Shown here: piece by piece, positions 52,901-61,500 of the stretch | Layout of the letters: each line of letters opens with the position of its first letter | Position numbering within the stretch: the stretch's first letter is position 1 | Notes under the pieces: model-generated | Database searches by the model: none | Seen by the model: the letters and a program-made list of their open reading frames with translations, nothing else | What the model was told of the DNA's origin: nothing | NCBI GenBank assembly: GCA_024195265.1 | Contig: JAJLRJ010000004.1 | Span: 5,671,159-5,735,158, forward strand | From: Dendrophyllia cribrosa | Taxonomy: Eukaryota; Cnidaria; Anthozoa; Scleractinia; Dendrophylliidae | Direction of reading: 5' to 3' | DNA length: 64,000 nt | Program-made: the position numbers and the translations under genes

Positions 52901-55900
52901 CTTACTTTGACCTCAACGGCCCCAACTTTCACTACCTTCCACTTCACATAACTCATCAGCCTTGAATCGTCTAACACAAATACTTCCTGGTCTTTACCTG
53001 GGAAAACACGCATTCATAAATGGCGACCGATTCGTGATTCTTTTATATCTATGTTAATTTGCCTCACTGGCCTCATTTTAGAGTGTAAATTCTTTTGAAT
53101 TTTGTACATGCTAACGAGGCCTGTGAGGCTAATTAAAATAAATACAAAAGAATAATAAATCCGCCGCCATTTATGAATAAGGTGTATAGAAGCTTGTCAA
53201 AATTACTCAATAAACCCCTAGGGTTTTGTTTAACCAAAAAGCGGCTTGTTAAAATTACTTAATAAACCCCTGGGATTTTGTTTAACCAAATAGCGGCTTG
53301 TTAAAATTACTCAATAAACCCCTGGGATTTTGTTTCAAACTTGTTTATAAACCGCGCTCAAACGAAGCGTTTGATCTTGACAAGGGTTTAATTTGTTGTG
53401 AGGATGCTGTTAGAGCGCATTTCAACTGAGTGTCGTAAAACCGAATCCTCTTACTTTACCCAACAATACCACTATAGACACAGACCATCCGATAAACAAA
53501 TTAGATCTCAAAGCAAAAACATGTAGCTGGCGCCAATCGCGGAAAAACGCAACCAATTTCAAGTTTTACCTCTGATTGATCGAGAAAGTGGCGTGAGGAT
53601 TTCCAGCCACTCACAAAGAGTGACACATTGAAAACTGTTCGTATTGAATCCAATACTGATTCGATTTAAGTGTGACATTCAATTAAAATAAATACAAAGA
53701 TTACGTAAGATATAAAGGGTCTCAAAATGAAAGTAAGGACAGAAAAATCTAATACTATTTAAACAGAAGTCCATGAGAGTTCATCGACATACAAACATCC
53801 AAACTCATCCAAAATCTGCAAACTCGAGATTTTCGTCATGTTTTCTAATTAGTGTTACTCAGTCAGTGCCAAAGGCGATCATTGGATATTGTCTGCAACC
53901 GTTGTGATTGACCAAAGTGATTCACTCGAGCTCGATCAATTGAAAACCGCAAAAAAAAAAAAACATTAGTCTTAGCTTTATTATAACTTCATGGCACTTA
54001 CGAAGATAAGGAATTCCATGGATTTCCGCTTTCAAGCATGACCTGAACTTAACTTTAGAAGGAGTTTCTTGAGCCACAGGAAAAATTCTCACATAACGAC
54101 CAACTTTTCTTTCTTTGGCGCAGCTGAAAGATTTATCAAGACTTGATTTACCTCCATAGAACTCTGGCTGCAAAATAAACACCACAATACAGTTACATGA
54201 TTTTAATCATTCCCACAAACAAAAGACCTTCAAGATGTTCACAGACACCCCTTCCACAGGCAGACCAATCCGACTTGACGAGAACTGTTAGGAGAACATG
54301 GCTTTCGCGGCATAGTCATAAAGATGTAATAAGGGCATGATGGAGAAAAGCGTTCCTTCTTTTTTCCCTCAACTTTTCATATACTAATTTTAATTTATTG
54401 AAATATAACCTCTTTTATATACCTAAAACACAAATTGTACCTTTAATTAGCAAGCAAGATCTTCAAAGTTGAGCGTTATATGTTGTTTAGAAGCGAAGAT
54501 ATAGGTTAGTGCATTTTAATATTTATACAGACGATTCTATGGTGGTACGGTACATCTCAACATTCATTGACTAATATCTCCGCTTCTATAATAGTAATTA
54601 TAATAAAATAATAATTATAATAATTACAGTCAAAAGTATAACAAAATTCCCGAATCTAATTGGTTATCAGCAGGCCCAATTAGAGCATTAATAGGACAGT
54701 TTACATGGCATGCTTGTAATTGGACGATGTAATTGGACAGTACGCGTCATTTGCGCGCGCTATCCTTTTTCCGTGCGTGCATCTCGGTCAAAAATACACT
54801 CATTGTTATGTTTTTAATCACCAAAACGTATAACCATTTAACGTTTTATCCTCAAATTTTGTTATAGTTATGATTAATTGGTAACAGGACTTCGTGTCGT
54901 CCAATTCTGTCTGTAATCATACTCGTGATTAAACAAATCGGACTCCCGCTTCGCGGACGTTCGATTTTGTTAATCACTCTTATGATTACAGACCGAATTG
55001 GACTCCACTCAGTCCTATTACCATTATTAATAATAATAACGGACATTTATATAGCGCACTTTCTATGTGAATATACTCAAATGCGCTTTACAACACTGTT
55101 CGGGGGACTTTGCCAGACTGCCAATCCAGTTTACACTGATTAATGCCGAATGTGACACAAGTACTCCCATAACTTAAACAAAGCTGACCACAGACACCGG
55201 AGATTATGTCAGAACTGGCCAGCCAGACCGGTCCGTTTGTAACTAGAAGACCTAGAATGCATCTTTTTGAAGACTTGTTCCTACAAGTCCATCAAAAGGG
55301 TGCATACTATTTCCAAATTAACCAGTCTGGCCAACGAGTTCTGGCAAAAAAATGGAATAATATTTACGAATTGAGCGGTCTGGCCGGGAAGTTCTGACAA
55401 ATAGTAAGCGCCCTATGTCTCCTACTCTTTTTGACGAGTGCTATGGGATCTTTTACGTCCCTACAGGAAGGACAACTGATAAATGTAGGAGACAAGGCCA
55501 ACGGCTTAGTTTTACCGCCCAATGACGATCTGAACTGAGATTAAGCAATGTATATCGCTTAGATTAACAAGGCTTGCTTATTTAAAGGTTCCCTTCCCGC
55601 AGTACCTTTAGTTTATATGCCCAAGTTAAAGTTAAAAATATTTATATATAAACTACGAGGTGGTCGATCTATTACCTTGATAAAATTCCATGAATCCCAG
55701 TAGTCCTTTTCGGGTGAGACCTGTACTCTGTACCTTGTTACCCAAACATTGATCGTGTGTCCATATTTTTTAATCTTGCAGCCCTTCACTTCAAACCCGC
55801 AAATAAGATAAAGTTTTCCTAAATCGAATTCCAGATATGGGTGCTGATCATCTCCTTTGGGAACCCAACCTTCAGAATTATCGTCGCTTAGCTTCCCGAA

Positions 55901-56507
55901 GTGATTCTCGTACTCATCGTGCACAGACGAGGAGCTTATGCTTGCGTCCGGAAGGTCTCGTACAAGGGGATCGCCACAGCCTGGAAATGATTAAAGCCGA
56001 GAACAATAAACAATGTATTCAGTCTTAATCAAGTACAGTGTAACCTCGCACTAACGGCTACCTCCCAGTTACAGCCAACTCTCTACAACGGCCATGTTTT
56101 CTTGTTCCAACGTCTTCCCGACGAACTTGATCAAAAAAAACTTGCTTCCGGACCGGGTCGTCGTGAGTTTTAACCTGCACGGAGTCCTTTCTAGTGAACG
56201 CAAGTGAACCAAAGTCGTATTATAACAAATCGGAGTCGAAAGGCAGTCTATATTTGATAATGAATTCATTAAGTATACTTTTTTTTCCTTTCCGCGTCTT
56301 CTTGCTTTATACCATTTTTAAAACTCGTAATTCGATGTAATTATTTTAAGAATTACATCGAATGAATCAATTACGAGTTAAAAGTGTACAGAAGATTGTT
56401 TTCGGCCAACACGTATTTTTAAACTTACACTTAGCGTTAGCTTCGTTCACTGCGGTGTGCAAAGAAAACAGGAACAGAAAAATAGCAATGACATTGCGAA
56501 GCCTCAT
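37883..56507 (-). CDS. Discoidin (F5/8C) and 14x EGF secreted, probably GPI-anchored protein
   Basis: Seventeen exons in transcript order: 56507-56429, 55980-55676, 54167-54002, 52997-52846, 52413-52188, 51085-50753, 48555-48427, 46282-45993, 45353-45102, 44558-44069, 43980-43840, 43282-43163, 41296-41171, 39707-39579, 39033-38899, 38721-38596, 37968-37883. All have GT/AG borders and matching phases; the sum is 3285 bases, 1094 aa plus stop. Order: signal peptide (1-25), discoidin domain (27-183), an unrecognised module (184-463), 14 EGF repeats (464-1066, most with DIDEC-type calcium-binding starts) and a hydrophobic tail. Later EGF repeats sit one per phase-1 exon, the classic shuffled-module layout. 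Such proteins act in cell adhesion or extracellular matrix; no specific orthologue is claimed. I cannot check for skipped or extra exons. Confidence 0.88.
38085..38520 (+). repeat. ~105-bp tandem repeat array
   Basis: GAGCAGTACTTTCCTGTGG recurs near 38091, 38152, 38254, 38360 and 38466; the last three intervals are 102-106 bp. Each unit also has TGCTGTTTATTATGCTGTAC, GGTGGTTCTAAC and CTAAAGTGTGACCATTC. It lies in the last intron of the EGF gene. The same family occurs in the Ig-gene introns. I associate it with coral genomes from memory. Confidence 0.8.
38596..46282 (-). CDS. EGF-repeat block of the discoidin-EGF gene (exons 8-16)
   Basis: Fourteen EGF modules by cysteine spacing. Exon 8 (46282-45993) holds DEDEC and DIDEC repeats and the start of a DINEC repeat that finishes in exon 9 (45353-45102). 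Exon 10 (44558-44069) holds about three and a half. Exons 11-16 hold one each, starting ETEC, DIDEC, DVNEC, DVDEC, DIDEC, DIDEC. D-[IV]-[DN]-E-C starts and the C-x-N-T-x-G-S/G-[FY]-x-C core mark calcium-binding EGF. Two repeats are irregular: repeat 3 lacks the NT-G-SY core, and repeat 9 starts without the Asp pair. Introns here hold a CGACCG array, an ATTGC array, MITEs and a SINE. Confidence 0.9.
39283..39506 (-). mobile_element. tRNA-derived SINE
   Basis: On the - strand: GCAGGGATGGCGCAGTGG (A box TGGCGCAGTGG), then GGCCCGGGTTCGAGTCCC (B box GGTTCGAGTCC), a body with TGGGTACTCCGGTTTTCCTC, and an AT-rich tail of TTTAT units. The GGTACTCCGGTTTTCCTC segment resembles a conserved SINE central domain seen in many metazoans. 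It lies in the intron between exons 14 and 15 of the EGF gene, in the same orientation. Confidence 0.85.
39942..40528. mobile_element. TTAA-flanked element with CCCTATTCGGCCTGG ends
   Basis: TTAACCCTATTCGGCCTGG at the left is mirrored at the right (CCAGGCCGAATAGGGTTAA), with poly-C runs just inside both ends (40000-40016, 40494-40512). CCC-starting ends plus TTAA fit piggyBac. There is no transposase; the interior is ordinary AT-rich DNA. Confidence 0.8.
42020..42822. mobile_element. GTAAGCGACC-family element with inverted ends
   Basis: The left end CAGTCGAACCTCAATGAGCG and, in inverse, the right end CAGTTGAACCTCGCGTAAAC both lead into CGACCACCT. The element hosts the expanded hexanucleotide array 42140-42485. 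A partial relative is at 36130-36490. It lies in the intron between exons 12 and 13 of the EGF gene. Confidence 0.75.
42140..42485 (+). repeat. (CGACCG)n to (CCACCG)n microsatellite
   Basis: About 58 hexanucleotide units. The left part is nearly pure GCGACC, a mixed zone follows at about 42295-42375, and the right part is nearly pure CCACCG. The Arg-Pro, poly-Pro and Ala-Val reading frames across it are artefacts of periodicity. Confidence 0.95.
42854..43138. mobile_element. TA-flanked MITE (GAGCAGTTTTCAATTGAG family), third copy
   Basis: Near-identical to 12384-12670, in the same orientation, with TA at both ends. It ends 25 bp from the donor side of exon 12 (43163). A degraded fourth copy is at about 53410-53640. 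Confidence 0.85.
45470..45875 (+). repeat. (ATTGC/ACTGT)n pentanucleotide array
   Basis: Pure and variant GCATT, GTATT and GTACT units. An 80-bp higher-order segment starting GCATTGCACTGTACTGTACT occurs at 45671 and again at 45751. The frames rich in His, Cys, Ile and Leu are by-products. It lies in the intron between exons 8 and 9 of the EGF gene. Confidence 0.95.
47007..47571. mobile_element. TTAA-flanked element with ~245-bp inverted arms
   Basis: TTAAAGTGCCCCTGTGATCA at the left and its inverse at the right, with TTAA at 47007-47010 and 47568-47571. The arms stay nearly complementary to about 47255 and 47325, with GGTATGTTTGAGCCTTTGAC facing its mutated inverse. The centre is ~70 bp. No intact ORF. 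It lies in the intron between exons 7 and 8 of the EGF gene. Confidence 0.85.
47737..48366. mobile_element. Inverted-repeat element containing a 41-bp tandem array
   Basis: TATAGGAAATTAACAATGCA at 47737 is mirrored by TACATTGTTAATTTCCTATA ending at 48366. Inside, CGCGAATTTTTCAAAAGTTT units repeat exactly every 41 bp (47800, 47841, 47882, with a partial at 47923). It ends 61 bp from the donor side of exon 7. Confidence 0.8.
48427..52997 (-). CDS. Unrecognised ~280-residue module of the discoidin-EGF protein (exons 4-7)
   Basis: Exons 52997-52846, 52413-52188, 51085-50753 and 48555-48427 encode residues ~184-463 between the discoidin domain and the EGF repeats. The sequence is rich in Lys, Val and Tyr and poor in Cys until the last exon ([28 protein letters not shown]), which may start the disulfide-rich half. 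Motifs include [39 protein letters not shown] and [21 protein letters not shown] do not recognise the fold; it could be several small beta domains. Exon calls rest on clean borders and phase. Confidence 0.75.
48601..48774. mobile_element. MITE with AGACTGCAAAACAGTCG ends
   Basis: Inverted ends AGACTGCAAAACAGTCG and AGACTGCAAACACTGAG. AATATTACA flanks both sides (48591-48599, 48775-48783), a 9-bp target duplication. It is a relative of 31159-31446 and sits 43 bp upstream of the exon 7 acceptor. Confidence 0.8.
48873..49039. repeat. MITE with TAAGGGCCTGGTCGCACTAC ends
   Basis: TAAGGGCCTGGTCGCACTAC is mirrored at the right (GTAGTGCGACCAGGCCCTA), with mirrored AGCCCGTGCAAAA inside. A degraded partial relative is at 20093-20150 (GTCTGTCGCACTACGGTCAA). 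Confidence 0.85.
49740..50135. repeat. Dispersed element with GGGGCACTGTCACC end
   Basis: The right end in inverse is TTTAAAGGGGCACTGTCACC. The left end (GGGGTATTGTTACGCAG) is only loosely complementary. The body matches 31096-31690 outside the nested MITE. It is probably a worn TTAA-type element. Confidence 0.5.
50385..50635. repeat. MITE with CACACCAACGGTTAAAC ends
   Basis: GCCCCTTTCACACCAACG and AAACATGTTTAAA at the left face AAACATGTTTAAGCGTTGG and TGTAAATCGGG at the right. It lies between exons 6 and 7 of the EGF gene. Confidence 0.65.
51528..51705. repeat. Inverted repeat, ~65-bp arms
   Basis: GCAATAGACAATTTTCGTAT and GAGGCTCATGCGGGG on the left face CCCCGCATGAGCCTC and GAAAATTGTCTATTGC on the right. 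The loop near 51600-51625 is AT-rich. Non-coding MITE-like element. Confidence 0.75.
53038..53165. repeat. Palindromic MITE, family 1, copy 3
   Basis: TATGTTAATTTGCCTCACTG and its inverse (GAGGCTAATTAAAATAAAT), with flanks ATTCTTTTATATC and CCGCCGCCATTTATGAAT. Same family as 1-109 and 20591-20720. It lies 41 bp upstream of the exon 4 acceptor. Confidence 0.7.
53193..53340 (+). repeat. 52-bp tandem repeat, three units
   Basis: CTTGTTAAAATTACTCAATA followed by AACCCCTGGGATTTTG recurs at 53193, 53245 and 53297, a period of 52 bp. Intronic. Confidence 0.9.
54002..55980 (-). CDS. Discoidin (F5/8 type C) domain exons 2-3
   Basis: Exons 55980-55676 and 54167-54002 join in phase 0. Residues 27-183 include CCGDPLVRD at the start, [45 protein letters not shown], then [14 protein letters not shown] and CLKAEIHG. 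These are the standard beta-strands of the fold, including the Y-L-x-x-D-L-G and A-R-Y-V-R-I type motifs and the closing cysteine. The family binds phospholipid heads, carbohydrates or collagen-like ligands; the ligand here cannot be told. Confidence 0.9.
54850..55036. repeat. Inverted repeat (TCCAATTCTGTCTGTAATCA)
   Basis: GGACTTCGTGTCGTCCAATTC, CTGTAATCATACTCGTGATT and CGGAC face GTCCGATTTT-like, AATCACTCTTATGATTACAG and GAATTGGACTCC on the right. MITE-like, in intron 2 of the EGF gene. Confidence 0.65.
55207..55399. mobile_element. MITE with TCAGAACTGGCC ends
   Basis: GTCAGAACTGGCCAGCCAGA and CCGGTC at the left are mirrored at the right by GCGGTCTGGCCGGGAAGTTC and TGAC. Internal mirrored GAACTGGCCA copies also occur. 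It is inserted in a longer dispersed repeat (about 55040-55540, GGACATTTATATAGCGCACT onward). Confidence 0.7.
56323..56382. repeat. Small hairpin beside exon 1
   Basis: ACTCGTAATTCGATGTAATT faces AATTACATCGAATGAATC plus AATTACGAGT. It lies 47 bp downstream of the donor of the signal-peptide exon. Confidence 0.7.
56429..56507 (-). CDS. Exon 1: signal peptide of the discoidin-EGF protein
   Basis: It reads [20 protein letters not shown], then NEANAK: basic start, hydrophobic core, small residues for cleavage (ANA). The donor GTAAGT (56428-56423) is in phase 1 with the discoidin exon. Upstream in-frame codons exist to 56606, but this Met gives the signal peptide directly. An ATTGG/CCAAT pair and an AT-rich TTTATTATAG lie 110-150 bp upstream, a weak promoter candidate. 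Confidence 0.85.
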
Positions 56508-58558
56508 GTTCGATCGTCCAGTGTTCCCGAGCGGGAAGCAGCGTGTTGTTGTGCTGTCTATTGTCCCGTCATAATTAATTTGTTTGTAGAGACTGAACAG
56601 TACCAAAGCGCGCGCACCAATTAGAATTCTACGTTCTAAGTTTTAGTTGCCTATAATAAAGCCGATGTTACATGAGACGACGAGAGACAACGAAGATCTT
56701 TTCCGTAAAAACTGATGCGTGTAACATGAGCGCAAGACGATTCTTACGTTGCGAACACGTTGCGAGTTTTTGGCACAACAAATTAAAAATCGTCCGCGCG
56801 CTAATTGACAATGTCCAACCTCGTCTCTAGGTCATTCTGCGCTTTCAAAATGGCGGGACGGGGACAACGCTGAATAACGCACTGCGCATGTTCGTAATGT
56901 CACTGCTTTCCTTGTGGAGGAAAATTTGTGAAGGATTTTCATCTTTTTACCAATGGAAACAGCATTTCTTCCAACTGAATTTAGATACAATATTGGGTAT
57001 TGTAAATACACACAGAGTGACTTTCCTTAACCACGCAACACAACACCAAAATAAAAACTTTTTGTTGTTGTTGTTGATACGGAGCTTAACCGACAGGTTT
57101 GTTTATGGTACGGGAAAACCCCACAATGCCGGCATTTTAAGTAACGTGCCACAGTCGGCGCTGGTTCCTGCTCGCGGTCGCCCTCGTTTCGCACCGTTGA
57201 CCGTTCAGCCGCTTATTCAGCTGTGTACCGTGCGGGTGTAGACCCCACCCTCCCGATAAGGTAGACAAAATACTCTAAGAATCGCGGAGTATTTCGTCAC
57301 GTGACAAAATACTATGAAAATCTCAGCATTACCTCACGTGACACACGATGAAATGGCAGTTTCGGAGGTTATTTCCTGCGACTGGCAGCCATGTTTGTTG
57401 AAAACCGTGTTGTAGGCGTTTGTATGCGTTACGTGGAGATGAACGTGTTCGTGAAGTCGCAAAGCATGTCGGACATAGCCTTGTCCAGGGGTTTCTGCGC
57501 ATGCTCGCCATTAAAAGTTGAAAAGTCAGAGGAAAAGGCCTTAGGGATATCGACTTTCAGCACAAAAGTGCTGCGTGAAAATTTATGTCAGCCGCCACAC
57601 CGCCTTTATCATCCGTTGTCGAGGAGACGCGTGCAACTTGACAAGGAAGAGAGAGTCTCCACGCGTTTTATTTGCGTGTTCGTATTTGCATGTTAAAAGA
57701 TTACATAGAATCTGATAATAGGTCACTGTAAACTTATTCAGAACGGTTTATGGGAGTATTTCTTTGTATTTAAAAACGTTGGTAAAGTGGGAATTAATCG
57801 AATTAATTGCAAATTAGTTGGAGGGGTATAAAATAAAACTTCTGTCTGGTTCTTGCCTTGCATGGCTGTGAAATTGCTCTCAAAATTTCACAGTTGCCCT
57901 CAAAAGCTTCGCTTCTCGGCTAACTGTTCATTTTTCGGACAATTTCTCTGCCGTGGTCATTTTCCTTCAATATACCAGTCCCCGAAATGGTTTATTTCCT
58001 ACACAGTGGGGATAGTTATGATGCATAGTTGTAGCTTTATACAACAGAAAATGAGCTTTACGTTCCGGCTATTCCTCGCTGTGTGGACCACCTGTTGCTC
58101 GTGTACCATATCGGGGCGATAAAAAGTATACGCGCGCATACTTCACCAAAAATATAATTTAACGATGAAAGGGCGATAACGTAGATGCTGTTGAATTTCT
58201 ATTGTTTTGGGTTAAAAATTGAAAGCACGTAACTTTGGCCGGGTTGAGAATGAACTGCATCTTAAATAAGTTAACTCATTGCAACCTGTCCAAATTCTGT
58301 TGTTGTGTCTTGGAAAAATCTCTTAAAACGAAGTATGGTTCACCTTCTTTCGAGAATAAACTTGAAATCTTCTTAGCAGTATTCTTTGAATCAGCGAGAA
58401 TACAAACTCTTTATGCCATAAATAGTCCCTTTAATTATCTATTAATTGGAAAATTTGTACTCCAGGAAACAGCTTTTACAGTCAATTTGTAATTTCCAAC
58501 AAGTTTTACATGAGAAACAATTAATGGCCCTCATAGGTTGCGTGAGGTACAATTATGT

Positions 58559-61500
58559 TCAAACTCGTCGAGGAGATGACGTTAGTAATACAGTAACCAT
58601 GGCAACAACAACAGTCCAGCCTTCTGCTGCCTTCCTTGAGTGAGACCCATTGACTGTAAACAGAAACAAATTGAGAGATTAGATGGTAACTTACTCGCAA
58701 TAAAAATGTCAAAACGTTTGAACGCAGTTAATGTTTTATACCTTTATCCACACTCAAAATTTGCATATTTGTCCCCGTCTGCCATAACTCGTTCAACGCG
58801 AGTTATTCACGCGTTGAACGAGTTATGGCAGACGGGGACAAATATGCAAATTTTGAGTGTGGATCAAATTTAAAAGTGTAACATGTAAAACTGAAGCTAA
58901 TAGACAAAGCAAATACTCTCTTACCATCACAGAAGTATTCTCCATCTCCATAATATCCTTTAGGGCATGCGCAGCTGAAGCTTCCTTCGTTGTTGTTACA
59001 TGTTGCTTCCTCTGCGCATGGCCATTCACCTTCGTCGCACTCATCAATATCTGCAACGAAACCAGGGAAACACAGTAAAATATCTGCAACGAAACCCAGA
59101 AAAATAACGTAAAATATCTGTACCTTCCCTCCCTACCTTCCGCCCTCACTATTGTATTTAGGGTGCCCTCAGCTTTGCTGAGATAAAGCCTTATTTTTTT
59201 GGATATCTAAGCTTTCTTTGAGTGATGTAAATATAATACGGCCTCCCAGTGGCCAACATTCATCTCAAATCAGAGCTGCGTTACCACTTTCAATGCCAGT
59301 AAACAGAGCGCACCCGAAGCAATGCTCCTGACCACACTTTGTTTGTATCTAACTGGTTCTAGAATATGGGACGTGTTACATAACATATATTTTAAGAGGC
59401 CAGTGTTGACATTTAAAAGGGGAGTAGGTTTTATAGTAAAGGGTTGGGGACATTATATATTGCTTTTATCGTACTCTAATTGGCAATTTCATCATTAGTA
59501 TCATTAAAAAAAATATTTACAGTATGTCCTTCAGAACAGATATTGATGGCTCTTGCCTTGTACAGTGAAACCTGTATTAAGTGACACCCTCGGGTCCTTC
59601 GCTAGTGTTTGCTTATAAAAGGGTCCGCTGAGTCAGGTTAGTTTTACAGTAAATATGGGAAGAAATTTAGGTACCCTTGCAGCTGGTGTCCCCTTAACAA
59701 AAGGTGTCTGCTTAATATGGGGATCTGCGTAATACAGGTTGCACCGTATTACCTTTGCACTCTTTAGCTTCCCTGATAAATTCGAATCCGTGGTAGCACC
59801 GGCATAAATAGTCTCCAACAGTATTCTCGCATCTTATAAAATTATACTTTCCACATGGCTTTGTAAGGTTCTTGCATTCATCGATATCTGAAACGATATT
59901 ATGACAATAGAAGTTAGGAGTTGACCTCAGATATAGTATTTGACATATTTGTATTTTTGTGACATGAAGGGCTAAAAATTTAAGCCCCGTTTCTTTTAAG
60001 CCTTCCTTGCCGTTTCCTATAAATTATGCATTTTTTTCTACTTTTGTATTTTTGTTTTTTGTATTTTTTGTTTTAATATCCTTTTTGTCATTGTCAGCAG
60101 ACAAGACATTTTTTTCTTTCCTATTTCGGAGTTAGGAGTTCCTGTAATATTTGTATTTTCAGCTATTTTTGTAACAAGAAAAACAAACATTTTATCGACG
60201 TTTCTTTTAACTCTTCCTTGCCATTTTCTACATGTATTCTTACAACTCAGACGTCTAGTTGATAACGATTATTGGAAAAGAAAATCAAAAAACTATGAAA
60301 TATAAAATGGTTATAAAGAATGCAGTTTTGAAAAGTTGTTACTTTTGGATCCATTAGCGTGGTTGTGATTGGCCAGCGAAGAGTATGCGCAGTATTAAGT
60401 GGCAGTCCCGCTAAAAGCGGTCCACTCGATTTCGCGACCAAATATAGTTTCCCTTTATTTTTTGCCGGTGAAAAGGCTTTGGTACACATGTATGAAATAC
60501 ACAATTCTTTTTTTCAAATTCTTTATTTTCGCCCTGCTACGAGCAAAAAACGAATTCAGGCCGTCTCGGCCTTTTCGACGGTGATCGGGAGACTAAAATT
60601 GATGGTTTTTGAGAGGCGCTCTACGCAGAAACAAATGCAGTTGAAGACATTTTGTTTAAGTCATGTTTCTAAGCTAAACTAGAGTAGTTTACAGACAAAG
60701 TGTAAAAAATTTCAATAAAATGTTAAGCAAGCTGAGGAAACTTAAAGACAACCCTCTCTGAAGCCTATATTCAGACACTGAAAATGGGGCAAGAACGAGG
60801 GAAAATTTCTCAAACGTTGCGGCCTAAACTTGGTTTTAAAACCACGTCACAGTAAAGTTCTTACCTTATTTTATCGAGTTATAAGCTCAAACGTGTGGGT
60901 ATCCTCCGGGATCGCAAGCGAGAAGAGATTATAATCAGCCATTGACAGTGTGTTTACATAATTATCGGTCGTGCCAAAGGTCATTTGCATTACTCTTCGG
61001 CTCTTCCAAAATGTTTCTATTGAGGCTTGAATTCGATTGTAGTTCTCCAAGATAAATGTCGACAGCTTCTTTAATACTTCTGCGTCAGAATTAGATCGAG
61101 AACAGATGTAAAAGTTACAATAAGTTGAATAATCTTCATGGCGGCGACACGTTCCGGGCTCGACAAAACAAACAACGAGGCCTTTAAGCATGTTTCGGAG
61201 AAATCTTCATTAAAATCAGTACTTGATCCAACTTCTCTGCTCCAGTAACGAGTATTGAAGGTTTTCCACGTCCCTAAAATAAAAAGAAAGTCACAGTTTA
61301 TTCTTATCCACGATTTTCACCCGTGGTAGAAACTAAACTTGACCATGGCATGTAAACACTGTAGATATAATTTGAAAAAAAAATCAAAGACAACCAGAAA
61401 TTTCACTGCGATACATGAACTACTCACCGGTGAGAGGTTGAAATATATGAATAACTTGAGTTTCAGATTCGTTTTTAAGGGCTTCTCGCCAAGCGACCGC

